Assembly: GCF_016741815.1 (NCBI RefSeq)
Contig: NZ_JAERRJ010000003.1
Location: 62,001-126,000, forward strand
Direction of reading: 5' to 3'
DNA length: 64,000 bases
From: Nocardia acididurans
GTDB taxonomy: Bacteria > Actinomycetota > Actinomycetes > Mycobacteriales > Mycobacteriaceae
A program made the translations under genes and the position numbers. Numbering within the stretch: position 1 is the stretch's first letter; each line of letters opens with the position of its first letter. Positions 33,628-42,598 of this stretch are shown here, piece after piece. Under the pieces are notes generated by a model. The model did no database searches. It was not told the DNA's origin and saw only the letters and a list, made by a program, of their open reading frames with translations.

Positions 33628-34659
33628 TCAGAGGTCGAGGACCAGCGCGTCGCCGTCGGCGCGGGAGACACAGGTCAGCATGTGGCCGGCGCGGTCGCCG
33701 TCGGTCAGCAGGCGGTCGCGGTGGTCGACCTCGCCCGCGAGGACACGGATCCTGCAGGTGCCGCAGAAGCCCTGGCGGCAGGAGTAGACGACATCGGGTT
33801 TCACCCGCCGGATCGCCTCCAGCGCCGTCTCGGTGCTGCCCGCGCGCACGCTGATCCCGGTGCGCGCCAACGTGATATCGAAGTCGTGCCCGCCGGTGAC
33901 CGGCAGCGCCGAGAACCGTTCGGTGTGCAGCGAAGCGGTCGGATTGATCACGAACAGGCTGCGCTGCGCGGCCTCCAGCACCGGCGGCGGACCGCAGACG
34001 TACACCGCCGCACCGGGTTTCGCCGTCGCCAGTATGCCCGCGATATCGTGCGGCCCGGCCTCGTCGTCGGTGCGGATATCGGCGCGGGCGGGTAGTTCGT
34101 CCAGGAACGGCATGGTCTCGCGCCTGCGCCCCAGATACACCAGCCGGCCCCGGGATCCGGCCGCCCGCACCATCGGCAGGATGGGCGTGATGCCGATCCC
34201 CGCCGCCAGGAACAGGTAGGACGGCGCGTTCTCCACGAAGGTGAAGGCATTGCGCGGCCCACGGATGCGCAGTGTGTCGCCCGGTCGCAGACCATGCATC
34301 TCGACCGATCCGCCGTCGCCGTCCGCGATGCGGCGCACCGCGATCCGGTACCGCCGCCGATCCGAGGGGTAGCCGCAGAGCGAGTACTGCCGCTGCCGTC
34401 CCGAGGGCAGGAAGACATCCAGGTGCGAACCCGGCCGCCACGACGGCAGGCGTTCGCCGCCGGGCCGCTCCAGGGTCAGGCTGATCACGTCGGCGGCCTC
34501 GGCATGCACCGCCCGCACCACGACGTCGAGGTCGAACCCACTGCGCCGCACCGGATTCGAGCGCGCCATACCGGGCGCGGTGACGACCCGCTTGTACACG
34601 TCCATGGCGGCGGCCAGGGCGCGCAACCCGGCCGGCGCGTCCGCCTCCCGCACGGTCAT
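33628..34659 (-). CDS. Ferredoxin reductase with C-terminal plant-type [2Fe-2S] domain
   Basis: 343 residues. FNR-type domains: the FAD motif RQYSLCGYPSDRR, AAGIGITPILPMV, and YVCGPPPVLEAA for NAD(P). The C-terminal [2Fe-2S] cluster uses CRQGFCGTC and the later TCVS cysteine. It is the phthalate-dioxygenase-reductase/vanillate-demethylase type layout and would pass electrons from NAD(P)H to an oxygenase. The partner is probably the ferritin-fold protein encoded next door (overlap ATGA at 34656-34659). ATG at 34659. Confidence 0.92.
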   Translation of the reverse strand: MTVREADAPAGLRALAAAMDVYKRVVTAPGMARSNPVRRSGFDLDVVVRAVHAEAADVISLTLERPGGERLPSWRPGSHLDVFLPSGRQRQYSLCGYPSDRRRYRIAVRRIADGDGGSVEMHGLRPGDTLRIRGPRNAFTFVENAPSYLFLAAGIGITPILPMVRAAGSRGRLVYLGRRRETMPFLDELPARADIRTDDEAGPHDIAGILATAKPGAAVYVCGPPPVLEAAQRSLFVINPTASLHTERFSALPVTGGHDFDITLARTGISVRAGSTETALEAIRRVKPDVVYSCRQGFCGTCRIRVLAGEVDHRDRLLTDGDRAGHMLTCVSRADGDALVLDL

Positions 34660-35537
34660 GCCCGCGCCGCCGGGGAGTGCGCGAGGTAGCGCAGCGCGTT
34701 GTCCATCGAACCCAGTTGCGAGGGATGGAAACTCGGGCGCAGATAGCGCGGCATCTCGGTGAAGAACGTGGTGAACCGGGGTATCACCCCGCGCACGGTG
34801 GCTCCGGCGAACTGCCGCAACCAGAAGCCGCCCTTGTCCGGGCTCGGATCCTTGCGATACAGGTACGCGGTCGATATCACGAACAGCGGCAACAGCATTC
34901 CGCTGGCCAGGATCCCGGTGCGCGCCCGCCGCGCGTATCCGCCGTCCACGTGCATGTAGGCGTCGAACACCACACTGCGGTGCTCGACCTCCTCCGCGCC
35001 GTGCCAGCGCACCAGGTCGAGCATGGTCGGATCCATGCCGAGTTCCTCGAGCACCTTCGCTTCGAGCAGCCATTCGCCGATCACGGCGGTGAAGTGCTCC
35101 ATGCCCGCGAACAGTCCCAATCGTTCGTTGAGCCACTGCCGCTTTGCTTTTCCGGTCAGCCCGTGGTCGCCGAGCACCCGGTCGACCAGCCAGGCCACCG
35201 CCGTCACGTAGGCGTCGACGTCGAGTCCGATGTCCTGCAGGTGTTTTCGCGCGCCCTCGTGACTGCCCGCGTGCATGGACTCCTGCCCGATGAACCCGGC
35301 GACCTCCTCGCGCAGCCGCTCGTCGGCGATATAGGGCAGCGCCTCGGCCAGGCAGGTCGCCATCGCCCGCTCCCCCTCCGGCAGCACCAGGTGCATGACA
35401 TTGGTGACGTGGGTGGCCAGCACTTCGCCGGGAATGTAGTGCATGGGCACCGTCGAGAAGTCGAAGTGGACGTCTCGCGCCTGAATGGCGTGCTCCTCGT
35501 CCTGATAGGAGCGCGCCGTTGCGCTGTTCTCAGCCAT
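34656..35537 (-). CDS. PF10118-like metal-dependent hydrolase / ferritin-fold protein
   Basis: 293 residues, all-helical. Metal-binding motifs are GQESMHAGSHE (ExxxH-type) and WHGAEEVEHRSVVFDAY (ExxEH), as in predicted metal-dependent hydrolases of the PF10118 family. Together they suggest a di-iron centre. With a dedicated ferredoxin reductase in the same operon, an oxygenase or desaturase-like role is as likely as hydrolysis (inference). The ATG at 35537 is chosen (MAENSATARS); a longer start at 35561 would run into the operator. First gene of the operon, divergent from the TetR gene. Confidence 0.8.
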   Translation of the reverse strand: MAENSATARSYQDEEHAIQARDVHFDFSTVPMHYIPGEVLATHVTNVMHLVLPEGERAMATCLAEALPYIADERLREEVAGFIGQESMHAGSHEGARKHLQDIGLDVDAYVTAVAWLVDRVLGDHGLTGKAKRQWLNERLGLFAGMEHFTAVIGEWLLEAKVLEELGMDPTMLDLVRWHGAEEVEHRSVVFDAYMHVDGGYARRARTGILASGMLLPLFVISTAYLYRKDPSPDKGGFWLRQFAGATVRGVIPRFTTFFTEMPRYLRPSFHPSQLGSMDNALRYLAHSPAARA

Positions 35538-35553
35538 GCCGTGACGGTAACAG

Positions 35554-35606
35554 TGCAACATTCTCTATGGCAATGTTGCAGCCACAAATCGCCTCGGATT
35601 GTTGCA
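35554..35606. promoter_or_regulatory. Long inverted repeat between the oxidative operon and its TetR gene
   Basis: TGCAACATT (35554-35562) pairs perfectly with AATGTTGCA (35572-35580) across nine bases. A third half-like copy ATTGTTGCA is at 35598-35606 with one mismatch. The set lies between divergent starts at 35537 and 35636 and is a strong candidate for the TetR operator controlling both directions. Confidence 0.7.
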
Positions 35607-35623
35607 TCGCTGCGGCCCGCTGC

Positions 35624-35629
35624 TAGCGT
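35624..35629 (+). promoter_or_regulatory. -10 element TAGCGT of the TetR gene
   Basis: TAGCGT ends six bases before the GTG start at 35636 and there is no Shine-Dalgarno, so a leaderless transcript is likely. Confidence 0.4.
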
Positions 35630-35635
35630 TGACCC

Positions 35636-36244
35636 GTGCCCACCCCCGCCGCCACCTCGAAGGATTCCGCCGCCGACAGCATCGAGGCACGCATTCTCGA
35701 CGCGGCGCTCATCCAGTTCGAGCGGGTGGGCGTGAAGAAGACGACCATCGAGGACATCGCCAAGCAGGCGGCGGTGGACCGGGTGACCGTGTACCGGCGC
35801 GTCGGCTCCCGCGACGATGTGGTCCGCGCGGTCACCGCCCGCGAGGTGCGGCGGATTCTCGACGAGCTCAACGACATCGCCGCGCGCCACGACACCCTGG
35901 ACGCGGCCGTCGCGGACGTGTTCGCCACGGTCGTCACGCGGTGGCGCACGCACCCGCTGGTCGATCGGCTGCTCACCCTCGAACCCGATCGCCTGATCCC
36001 GCAGCTCACCACCGACGGCGCGGTCCCGTTCACCCTGGCCGTCACCGCCACCACGGCCGTTCTGCGAAATCTGCTGCAGGCCAATGATTTCCCGGATATC
36101 CCCGACCTTCCGACGCGCGTGGAGATCGCCTGCCGCGTGGTGCACTCACTGATTCTGCAGCCGGTCGGGCAGGCCGATCTCACCACCGAGGCCGAGCTCA
36201 CCGCCTTCGCGCGCACCTACATAGTGCCCATCATCACGCGCTGA
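35636..36244 (+). CDS. TetR-family transcriptional regulator
   Basis: 202 residues. The HTH at about 34-60 is clear: KTTIEDIAKQAAVDRVTVYRRVGSRDD. A C-terminal ligand domain follows. GTG at 35636. It sits divergent from the PF10118-like/FNR/monooxygenase/SDR operon with a long inverted repeat in the gap, so it is the probable repressor. The alpha/beta hydrolase gene starts 104 bases downstream and has its own small inverted repeat. Confidence 0.92.
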   Translation: MPTPAATSKDSAADSIEARILDAALIQFERVGVKKTTIEDIAKQAAVDRVTVYRRVGSRDDVVRAVTAREVRRILDELNDIAARHDTLDAAVADVFATVVTRWRTHPLVDRLLTLEPDRLIPQLTTDGAVPFTLAVTATTAVLRNLLQANDFPDIPDLPTRVEIACRVVHSLILQPVGQADLTTEAELTAFARTYIVPIITR

Positions 36245-36280
36245 GCGCGGACCCGGGGGCAGCACGACCCGCCAATATCC

Positions 36281-36295
36281 GTTACAGTTTGTAAC
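36281..36295. promoter_or_regulatory. Inverted repeat GTTAC-agttt-GTAAC
   Basis: A perfect 5-bp dyad with a 5-base centre, 53 bases upstream of the hydrolase start at 36349. It could be a TetR-type operator for the hydrolase gene. The regulator is not identified. Confidence 0.4.
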
Positions 36296-36348
36296 AGGTA
36301 TTTCGGGGCGGTCGCGGCCGTCCACCGGCCGAGAGGAATCGACCCCCG

Positions 36349-37398
36349 ATGACGTCGCTCATGACCAGTCTGCCACCCGCCCTGCGCAACGGCTGGGCGC
36401 TGACCTTCGGCAACGGCATCGAAACCCCCACGCGGACACCGTCCACCACACTCTACGACCTGCCGCATCGGCAGCTGCGCCGCTTCGACCGCGACACCCC
36501 CGCCACCGGCAACCCGGTCCTGCTGGTGCCGCCGCTGGCCGTCGACGCCTCCTGCTACGACCTGCGGCCGGGCCAGAGCCTGGCACAGTTCCTGGTCGAC
36601 TCCGGACGCCAGCCGTACGTCATCGACTACGGCCGCATCACCGCCGAGGACCACGACCTCGGCCTGGAGGAGTGGATCGACGACATCGTCCCCACCGCCG
36701 TCGCGCACATCAGCGAACTGCACGACGGCGCGAACGTGGACGTGATCGGCTGGTCCCTGGGCGGCATCATCAGCCTGCTCACCGCCGCCGACCACGCCGA
36801 CCTCCCGTTCGGCTCGGTCACCACCCTGGGTTCGCCGCTGGACTTCAGCCGCAATCTCCCCCTGCAGCCCGTCCGCATGTTCGCCAAACTCACCGGCGGC
36901 CGCGAGATCACCTACGCCACACACCTTTTCAAGGGCATCCCCGGCTTCTTCGTGCAGGCGGGCTTCCGCGGCATGTCCCTGCCCCGCGAACTCACCCGCC
37001 CGCTGTTCATCGCCCGCAACGCCGGCGACACCGAGGCGCTGGCGCGCATGGAGGCCATCGACCGCTTCATCGCCGCCATGCCCGGCTACCCCGGCCGCCT
37101 CTACCGCCAGACCTACCGCAACCTCATCGTCGGCAACCAGCTGGCGACCGGTCAGGTCACCCTGACACCGCATCGCACCATCGACCTCACCAAACTGACC
37201 TGCCGGGTCCTGCTGCTGGCGTCGGGCGGCGACACGCTGGCCCCCGCCGCCACCATCGCCCCGGGCCGCCGAATCCTCAGCGGCGCAGCCGAAGTCGAAT
37301 TCCACGACGTCCCGGGATTGAACCATCTCGCCCTCGTCGCGGGCCCGCAGGCCCGGACCACCACCTGGCCGCTGATCGACGAGTTCCTGGCCCGCTGA
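36349..37398 (+). CDS. Alpha/beta hydrolase, PhaC-like
   Basis: 349 residues with a PhaC-type layout: VLLVPPLAVDASCYDLRPGQSLAQFL, VIDYGRI, then the nucleophile elbow VIGWSLGGIIS. True PHA synthases use Cys at that spot (GxCxG) and this one has Ser, so it is more likely an esterase or acyltransferase than a polymerase. The acid and His are probably in the GGDTLAP and GLNHLALV segments. The ATG at 36349 is used; a second ATG at 36361 is possible. Convergent with the lipase gene (four bases). Confidence 0.82.
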   Translation: MTSLMTSLPPALRNGWALTFGNGIETPTRTPSTTLYDLPHRQLRRFDRDTPATGNPVLLVPPLAVDASCYDLRPGQSLAQFLVDSGRQPYVIDYGRITAEDHDLGLEEWIDDIVPTAVAHISELHDGANVDVIGWSLGGIISLLTAADHADLPFGSVTTLGSPLDFSRNLPLQPVRMFAKLTGGREITYATHLFKGIPGFFVQAGFRGMSLPRELTRPLFIARNAGDTEALARMEAIDRFIAAMPGYPGRLYRQTYRNLIVGNQLATGQVTLTPHRTIDLTKLTCRVLLLASGGDTLAPAATIAPGRRILSGAAEVEFHDVPGLNHLALVAGPQARTTTWPLIDEFLAR

Positions 37399-37402
37399 AC
37401 GC

Positions 37403-38827
37403 TCAGCGGCTGCCGATGGGCTGGCCGAAGAAGGCGGCCAGTTCACCGCCGACGATGGAGACCCACTCACCCCAGGTCCGGGAGTCCAGGGTCATGGAGC
37501 CGACATCGTCGAGGCGGCAACCGGATTCGACCGGGACACCGGCGAAGCGGTCGCGCATCCACATCATGACGCTGGGCAGCGCGATGGCCTCCAGGGAGAG
37601 GTGCTCGCTGAAATTGTCTCGGGTGTAGGTGATCCGGGCATCGGGATCCTGGCAGTAGGTGCCGTAGAGCGTGTTCACCGGGCCGACCGGGACGATCCAG
37701 TCCATATTGGCCTGGTAGAGGAAGACCGGCATATCGGGGACGTTCTTGCCCATCCGGGTGCGGTCGAGGACCTTCTGCGCGGCCGGGGCGAGCAGCGGGT
37801 CACCGGGAGTGTTGAGCAGCCCCTTGATATTCACGAACGGCAGCAGCGCGGCCTGATACACGATGCAGAGACGATCCTTGGCGGCGAACAGGGCCTGCCC
37901 CAGGGGATTTGCGGACTCGCGCAGGAAGGCCGCGAATTCCGGCTCCTCGTGGGAGAGGCCGATGATGCCGGCCAGCACGAGGCCGGAGGCGGCATTGCCA
38001 TTGGCCAGATTGACGAGCTCGCCCAGATCGGCGTCGGTGCCGCCGGAGGCCGCACCGACGATATTCAGTTCCGGCGCATAGGTTTCGTGGAGTTCGGCCG
38101 CCCACATGGTGGGGATCGAACCACCGGAGTAGCCCATCATCCCGACCTTGGTCGCCGCGCCGTCCAACCCGAGCGGCCCGAAGTTCTCGGCGGCGCGAAT
38201 GCCGTCGAGAGCGATGCGCCCGGCCAGCGGTCCGTGCGCGAAGGCCGCGTTCGGCCCCTGATGATCGGGAACCACCACGGCCCACCCCTGCTGCAGCGCG
38301 ACCTGCACCTCCAGGAACGAGATCTGCGCGACCTGCTGACCGGTGACGAACCCCGGCACCGACCACTGCTGAATCGCGTACGACGAAGCGCAGTACTGCC
38401 CCGTCGAATCCTCGGCCATGTGATACGAGAGCAGATTCCGGGTCCCGCGCGGCACCTCACCGCGCGGCTTCAGCAGCGTCGCCACCGCGCCGATCGGATT
38501 GTCGTAGCTGTCGTTCGAGCGATACGACACCTGCCACGCGTCCACATTCAGCGGGAGCACCGAGTAGGTCGCCACATTCACCTGCCGCGCCGCGATGATC
38601 TCGCCGGGCTGCGTGGCCGCTACCACCTCGGCAGCAGGCCGGTAGAAGCTGTCGAACTCGGGGATCACCGGCGAGCTCAGGAACGGCGGCGCGGGCTGCA
38701 CCTCGCCCGCATAGGGCGCGGCCGCCACGGGAGCCCCGGACATCACGACCGATGCGGCGACCGCCGTCACGATGACGGAGACGATGCGCGACCACGACCG
38801 TGGTCTCTTCCCTGACGACACGAACAC
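37403..38827 (-). CDS. Secreted LIP-family lipase
   Basis: About 474 residues of the secretory-lipase (PF03583) type. A signal peptide with WSRIVSVIVTAVAASVVMSG ends near AAAPYAG. The nucleophile elbow is GYSGGSIPTMWAAE. Later GTDADLGELV, VFLYQANMDWIVPVG (acid) and FSEHLSLEA (His) complete the triad. It hydrolyses triacylglycerols or related esters outside the cell. GTG at 38827 is chosen for the signal peptide; GTG at 38821 and a longer frame are alternatives. Confidence 0.88.
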   Translation of the reverse strand: MFVSSGKRPRSWSRIVSVIVTAVAASVVMSGAPVAAAPYAGEVQPAPPFLSSPVIPEFDSFYRPAAEVVAATQPGEIIAARQVNVATYSVLPLNVDAWQVSYRSNDSYDNPIGAVATLLKPRGEVPRGTRNLLSYHMAEDSTGQYCASSYAIQQWSVPGFVTGQQVAQISFLEVQVALQQGWAVVVPDHQGPNAAFAHGPLAGRIALDGIRAAENFGPLGLDGAATKVGMMGYSGGSIPTMWAAELHETYAPELNIVGAASGGTDADLGELVNLANGNAASGLVLAGIIGLSHEEPEFAAFLRESANPLGQALFAAKDRLCIVYQAALLPFVNIKGLLNTPGDPLLAPAAQKVLDRTRMGKNVPDMPVFLYQANMDWIVPVGPVNTLYGTYCQDPDARITYTRDNFSEHLSLEAIALPSVMMWMRDRFAGVPVESGCRLDDVGSMTLDSRTWGEWVSIVGGELAAFFGQPIGSR

Positions 38828-39003
38828 TCCCGACGATTGTTGGACATGCTGATCCAAGACTGTGAGGCACACTACCCAGGCCGCGGGCGTTGACACAAGT
38901 CACAGACGGATGCGTCCATGAATCGACGGATCGGTTGCCGGCCAGCGAGTCAGCGATCGTGAACCCTGGCCGGCAGGACATCGAGCGGGCGCGCCCGCGG
39001 AAG

Positions 39004-39645
39004 TCAGGACGCAGTCTGGATCGGCATGAGGCTGGCCAGGAACCGGGTGAGCACCTCGACCACGTCGGCGAGCTCACCGCGCGGTTCCATCGTGCTCCAC
39101 TGATGCACCAGCGCCATCAGCGCGCCGATGAAACCCATTGCGGCGGAAGGGTATCCGCCCGGCGGGATGTAGCCGTCACCGAAGCTGCGGCGCATCTCGT
39201 CGGTGAAGAACTCCACCCAGCGCCGCCGCTGCTCCACCCGATGCTGCTCGACTTCCGCGCTGACGCCGACGATTTCGACGAACGAGATGCGCGCCCGGCG
39301 CACATCCCCGCCCACCGACTCCGCGTACGCCACCACCGCCGCCCGCGCCCGGCCCACCGCGTCACCGGGATCGGTCGCCGCGACCGCGGCGGTCACCGCG
39401 GCCCGCGCGTCGGCCTGGATCATGTCGTAGACACCGAGCAGGAGCGCCTCCCGATTCGCGAAGTGCTCGTAGAACTGACTGCGCGCCAGGCCCGCCGCCT
39501 TGCACAGCGAGGTGATCGAACTGTCCTGGTATCCGCCCTCACCGAAAACCGTCAGACCGGCGCCGAGGAATTGGATCCGGCGATCGGCGCGGCGGTCGAC
39601 GACAGGACGGCCGTCGTAGGTGCGGGAGGAACTGGTCGCGCTCAC
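39004..39645 (-). CDS. TetR-family transcriptional regulator
   Basis: 213 residues. The HTH at about 40-63 is SSITSLCKAAGLARSQFYEHFANREAL. A large C-terminal ligand domain follows. GTG at 39645. It lies upstream of the lipase gene in the same direction (about 176 bases apart) and could control it, but this is only a position-based guess. Confidence 0.9.
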   Translation of the reverse strand: MSATSSSRTYDGRPVVDRRADRRIQFLGAGLTVFGEGGYQDSSITSLCKAAGLARSQFYEHFANREALLLGVYDMIQADARAAVTAAVAATDPGDAVGRARAAVVAYAESVGGDVRRARISFVEIVGVSAEVEQHRVEQRRRWVEFFTDEMRRSFGDGYIPPGGYPSAAMGFIGALMALVHQWSTMEPRGELADVVEVLTRFLASLMPIQTAS

Positions 39646-39742
39646 AGCGAATGACGATAGCCGCTCGTCGAATCAGCACGTGATGGACCGGGTCGGCCCC
39701 TTCGCCACCCCGGTGAAATCGGCGCTCGACATTACCGGCGGC

Positions 39743-40750
39743 TCAGCCCGCGGGCCGCAGTACCGTGACATTTCCGGCGAGGAAGACATTGATGTAGACC
39801 TTGTGCGACAACGGATCCACGACCAGTTCCTGCGGACTGTCACCCACGAGAATTGTCGCGATCGAGGTGTTCGTCCGCGTGTCGATCACCACGACCGGAC
39901 CACCGTCGCCGCCGGCCACCCGCGGCTTGCCGTCGTTGTTGGTGACATACACCGCGTGCGCCGCGCTGTCGGCCGCCAGCCGGAACGGATTCTTCCCGAC
40001 CTCGACGGTGCCGACCGGCTGCCGGGTCTCGGCGTCGATCACCGCCATCGGCGCTTCGTCGTTCGCCACGTAGATCCGGCGTTCCTCGGGCGCGACGGTG
40101 ACACCCTCGGGCTGGCCGCCCGGGTCGATCGTGGAATCGACCGTGTGGGACCGGGTGTCGAGCACGGTGAGCTTCGCGGTATTGAAGTTCGCGGCGTACA
40201 GGCGGTGCGCGCCCGGATCGATGGCCAGATCTCCGACGTGGTCATCGAGCTCCACGGTGGCCTGCACCGTCCGGGAAACGGTGTCGACGACCGAGATCTG
40301 TTTACCGGCGAAATGCGACACATACAGCGTCTTCGCCACCGGGTCGACCTCCAGCAGATCCGGGTACATCGCCACGGGGATGGTGGCGATCACCTTCCGG
40401 TCGGCGGTGCTCACCACCGACACCGTGTGATCCTGATAGTCGGCGGTGTAGAGCAGATCCGCCTCCGGGTCGATCGCCAGCCCCTGCGCGCCCGCTCCCA
40501 CCGGGATCTTGGCGGCCACCGTGTCGGTGAGCGTGTCGATCACCCACACCAGGCCCTCGAAATCACTGGCGTACAGGGTGTGCGCCTCGGGGTCGATCGC
40601 CAGTCGCCGGATCGTGCCGTCCATCGGGATCGTCGCCCCGATTTCGGTTGCGGCCCCGGCCTTCTCGTCCGCGCCGTCCGCGCAGCCGACACCGGCCGTC
40701 ACAGCCATGCCGAGTACTGCCGCCCCGAGTGCGGACCGGAATGCCGGCAT
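39743..40750 (-). CDS. YncE-like beta-propeller lipoprotein
   Basis: 335 residues. A lipoprotein signal ends in VTAGVGC. The rest is a seven-bladed beta-propeller with repeats such as GLAIDPEADLLYTADYQDHTV, LLEVDPVAKTLYVSHFAG and DLAIDPGAHRLYAANFNTAK. No catalytic site is visible; it probably binds a ligand or protein on the outer face. The ATG at 40750 follows GGGGAGG at eight bases; GTG at 40759 is less well placed. Confidence 0.85.
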   Translation of the reverse strand: MPAFRSALGAAVLGMAVTAGVGCADGADEKAGAATEIGATIPMDGTIRRLAIDPEAHTLYASDFEGLVWVIDTLTDTVAAKIPVGAGAQGLAIDPEADLLYTADYQDHTVSVVSTADRKVIATIPVAMYPDLLEVDPVAKTLYVSHFAGKQISVVDTVSRTVQATVELDDHVGDLAIDPGAHRLYAANFNTAKLTVLDTRSHTVDSTIDPGGQPEGVTVAPEERRIYVANDEAPMAVIDAETRQPVGTVEVGKNPFRLAADSAAHAVYVTNNDGKPRVAGGDGGPVVVIDTRTNTSIATILVGDSPQELVVDPLSHKVYINVFLAGNVTVLRPAG

Positions 40751-40826
40751 TCGCGCCACCTCCCCAGACCGAGGAGTTCACTTTACGCGAATGCCGTGCA
40801 CCCCGTGCGCGATCGGAACGGTCCGG

Positions 40827-42026
40827 TCAGCGGGTGGCGATGATCGCCGAACCGTGCCCGAACAGGCCCTGGTTCACCGCGATACCGGCGCGGGCGTTCT
40901 CCACCTGACGGCCGTCGGCCTGACCGCGCAGCTGCCAGGTGAGCTCGCAGATCTGGGCGATGGCCTGCGCGGGGATCGCCTCGCCGAAGCAGGCCAGGCC
41001 GCCACTGGGATTGACCGGGATACGGCCGCCCAATGTCGTTGCGCCACTGCGCAACAGCTCCTCCGCGCCGCCCTCCTCGCAGAGGCCGATGTCCTCGTAC
41101 CAGTCCAGCTCCAGCGCGGTGGACAGATCGTAGACCTCGGCGAAGGACAGCTCGGCGGGACCGAGCCCGGCCTCCTCGTACGCGGCCTGCGCGATGGCGG
41201 AACGGAATACGCGCGAGGGCGGTTCGACGGCCACGGCGGAATCCGTCGCGAAATCGGGCAGATCCAGGACGGTCTTCGGGAAGGTCGGCGTGACGGTCGA
41301 CAGCGCGCTGATGCGGACCGGATTCGCGATGCCGCGCTTGCGGGCGTACTCCATCGAGGTCAGTACGAGCGCCGCGCCGCCGTCACTGGTGGCGCAGATA
41401 TCGAGCAGCCGCAACGGATCCGAGACGATGGCCGAGGCCGAGATCTCCTCGACCGACACCTCTTTGCGGTAGCGGGCGTACGGATTGTTCAGGCCGTGCT
41501 TGGCGTTCTTCACCTTCACCGCGGCGAAGTCGTCGAGGGTGGCGCCGTGCAGGGCCATGCGACGGCGGGCGTAGAGCGCGAAGTAGATCGGGTTCGTCGC
41601 GCCGAGCAGGTGGAAGCGCAGCCAGTCCGGATCGTCGCGGCGTTCACCGCCGACCGGCTGGAAGAAACCCTTGGGCGTGGTGTCCGCGCCGATGACGAGG
41701 GCCACATCGGTCAGCCCCGCCAGGATCTGGGCGCGCGCGTTGGCGATGGCCTGCGCGCCGGAGGCGCAGGCGGCGTAACTGCTCGAGATCCGCGCACCCG
41801 ACCAGCCCAGCGCCTGCGCGAAGGTCGCGCCCGCGACGAAGCCCGGGTAGCCGTTGCGGATGGTGTCCGCGCCCGCGATGTAGCCGACGTCGCGGTGGTC
41901 CACCCCGGCGTCGGCGAGCGCCGCGCGCGCCGCGACCAGCCCGTATTCGACGAAGTTCCGCCCCCACTTGCCCCACTGGTGCATACCCGCACCGAGGACG
42001 GCGATATCGCGATCCTTGTCAGTCAT
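40827..42026 (-). CDS. Thiolase-family protein (lipid-transfer/SCP2 thiolase type)
   Basis: 399 residues. The active-site Cys lies in SSYAACASGAQAIANA. The late thiolase motif NPSGGLACFGEAIPAQAIAQICEL and GHGSAIIATR close the fold. With a DUF35 partner upstream (overlap of eight bases) it matches the Ltp-type thiolase/DUF35 pairs used in steroid side-chain or acyl-CoA degradation. It looks like the Rv1627c/Rv1628c pair of M. tuberculosis (recalled, not searched). A KstR-like box is upstream. Confidence 0.9.
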   Translation of the reverse strand: MTDKDRDIAVLGAGMHQWGKWGRNFVEYGLVAARAALADAGVDHRDVGYIAGADTIRNGYPGFVAGATFAQALGWSGARISSSYAACASGAQAIANARAQILAGLTDVALVIGADTTPKGFFQPVGGERRDDPDWLRFHLLGATNPIYFALYARRRMALHGATLDDFAAVKVKNAKHGLNNPYARYRKEVSVEEISASAIVSDPLRLLDICATSDGGAALVLTSMEYARKRGIANPVRISALSTVTPTFPKTVLDLPDFATDSAVAVEPPSRVFRSAIAQAAYEEAGLGPAELSFAEVYDLSTALELDWYEDIGLCEEGGAEELLRSGATTLGGRIPVNPSGGLACFGEAIPAQAIAQICELTWQLRGQADGRQVENARAGIAVNQGLFGHGSAIIATR

Positions 42027-42465
42027 TGACCGGCCTCCACATCCACACCGTGTGCTCGGCTTCGTCGTCGGCGTACAGGGTGCCGACGGTCAGCTCCACC
42101 GGCATACCGACCGCCAGGTCATCGACGGTGAACCCCTTCGCGACCTGCCCGAGAATCACCATCTGCTCGACCTCGAGCTCCACCGCCGCGACCACATACG
42201 GCTCGAACGGATCCCCCGACACATACGGCGCGGGCGGCTTGTACCGCTGATCCGCATACGACCAGATCCGGCCACGCGTCGAGAACAGATACTCGGCGAG
42301 CTCGGACCCGTCCTTCGGCCCCGCGCACTGCGGATTCCGGCAGGCCAGGGTGTTCCGCGGGAAATACGGCGTGCCGCAGACGCCACACCGGCTCCCCACC
42401 AGACGGACATCGCCGTCGTCGGTGGTGAACCAGCCTGCCACGGCGGGTCGTTGTTCTTTCTGCAC
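42019..42465 (-). CDS. DUF35 OB-fold/zinc-ribbon protein, thiolase partner
   Basis: 148 residues. The N-terminal zinc ribbon has CGVCGTPYFPRNTLACRNPQC and the OB-fold has RIWSYADQRYKPPAPYVSGD. DUF35 proteins bind CoA-thioester substrates and form complexes with SCP2-type thiolases. The ATG at 42465 is 14 bases below the KstR-like box. It is the first gene of a two-gene operon. Confidence 0.92.
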   Translation of the reverse strand: MQKEQRPAVAGWFTTDDGDVRLVGSRCGVCGTPYFPRNTLACRNPQCAGPKDGSELAEYLFSTRGRIWSYADQRYKPPAPYVSGDPFEPYVVAAVELEVEQMVILGQVAKGFTVDDLAVGMPVELTVGTLYADDEAEHTVWMWRPVND

Positions 42466-42479
42466 AGCCCCGACGGTAT

Positions 42480-42493
42480 AGGAACACGTTCTA
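42480..42493 (-). promoter_or_regulatory. KstR-like operator
   Basis: The plus strand reads AGGAACACGTTCTA. The core GAACACGTTC is a perfect 10-bp palindrome and the site fits the KstR pattern TNNAACNNGTTNNA with one mismatch. It lies 15 bases before the DUF35 start. KstR controls cholesterol catabolism in mycobacteria and rhodococci. Confidence 0.68.
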
Positions 42494-42598
42494 TTTTGGG
42501 AGCGGAATCCACTCCGAACCCGCCCGGTCGCGAGGTACGGTGAACCCCGGACCGCGAAACACCCGCATCCGCGAATCGACCCGGAGTACCACTACGCG

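Noticed and set aside
33628..35136. Apparent 502-residue form of the ferredoxin reductase
   Set aside because: The added N-terminus is the PF10118-like gene read out of frame; the ATG at 34659 gives the family start.
36349..37398. PHA synthase
   Set aside because: The nucleophile elbow is GWSLGG with Ser, not the Cys of PHA synthases, and the protein is shorter than typical class I or III enzymes.
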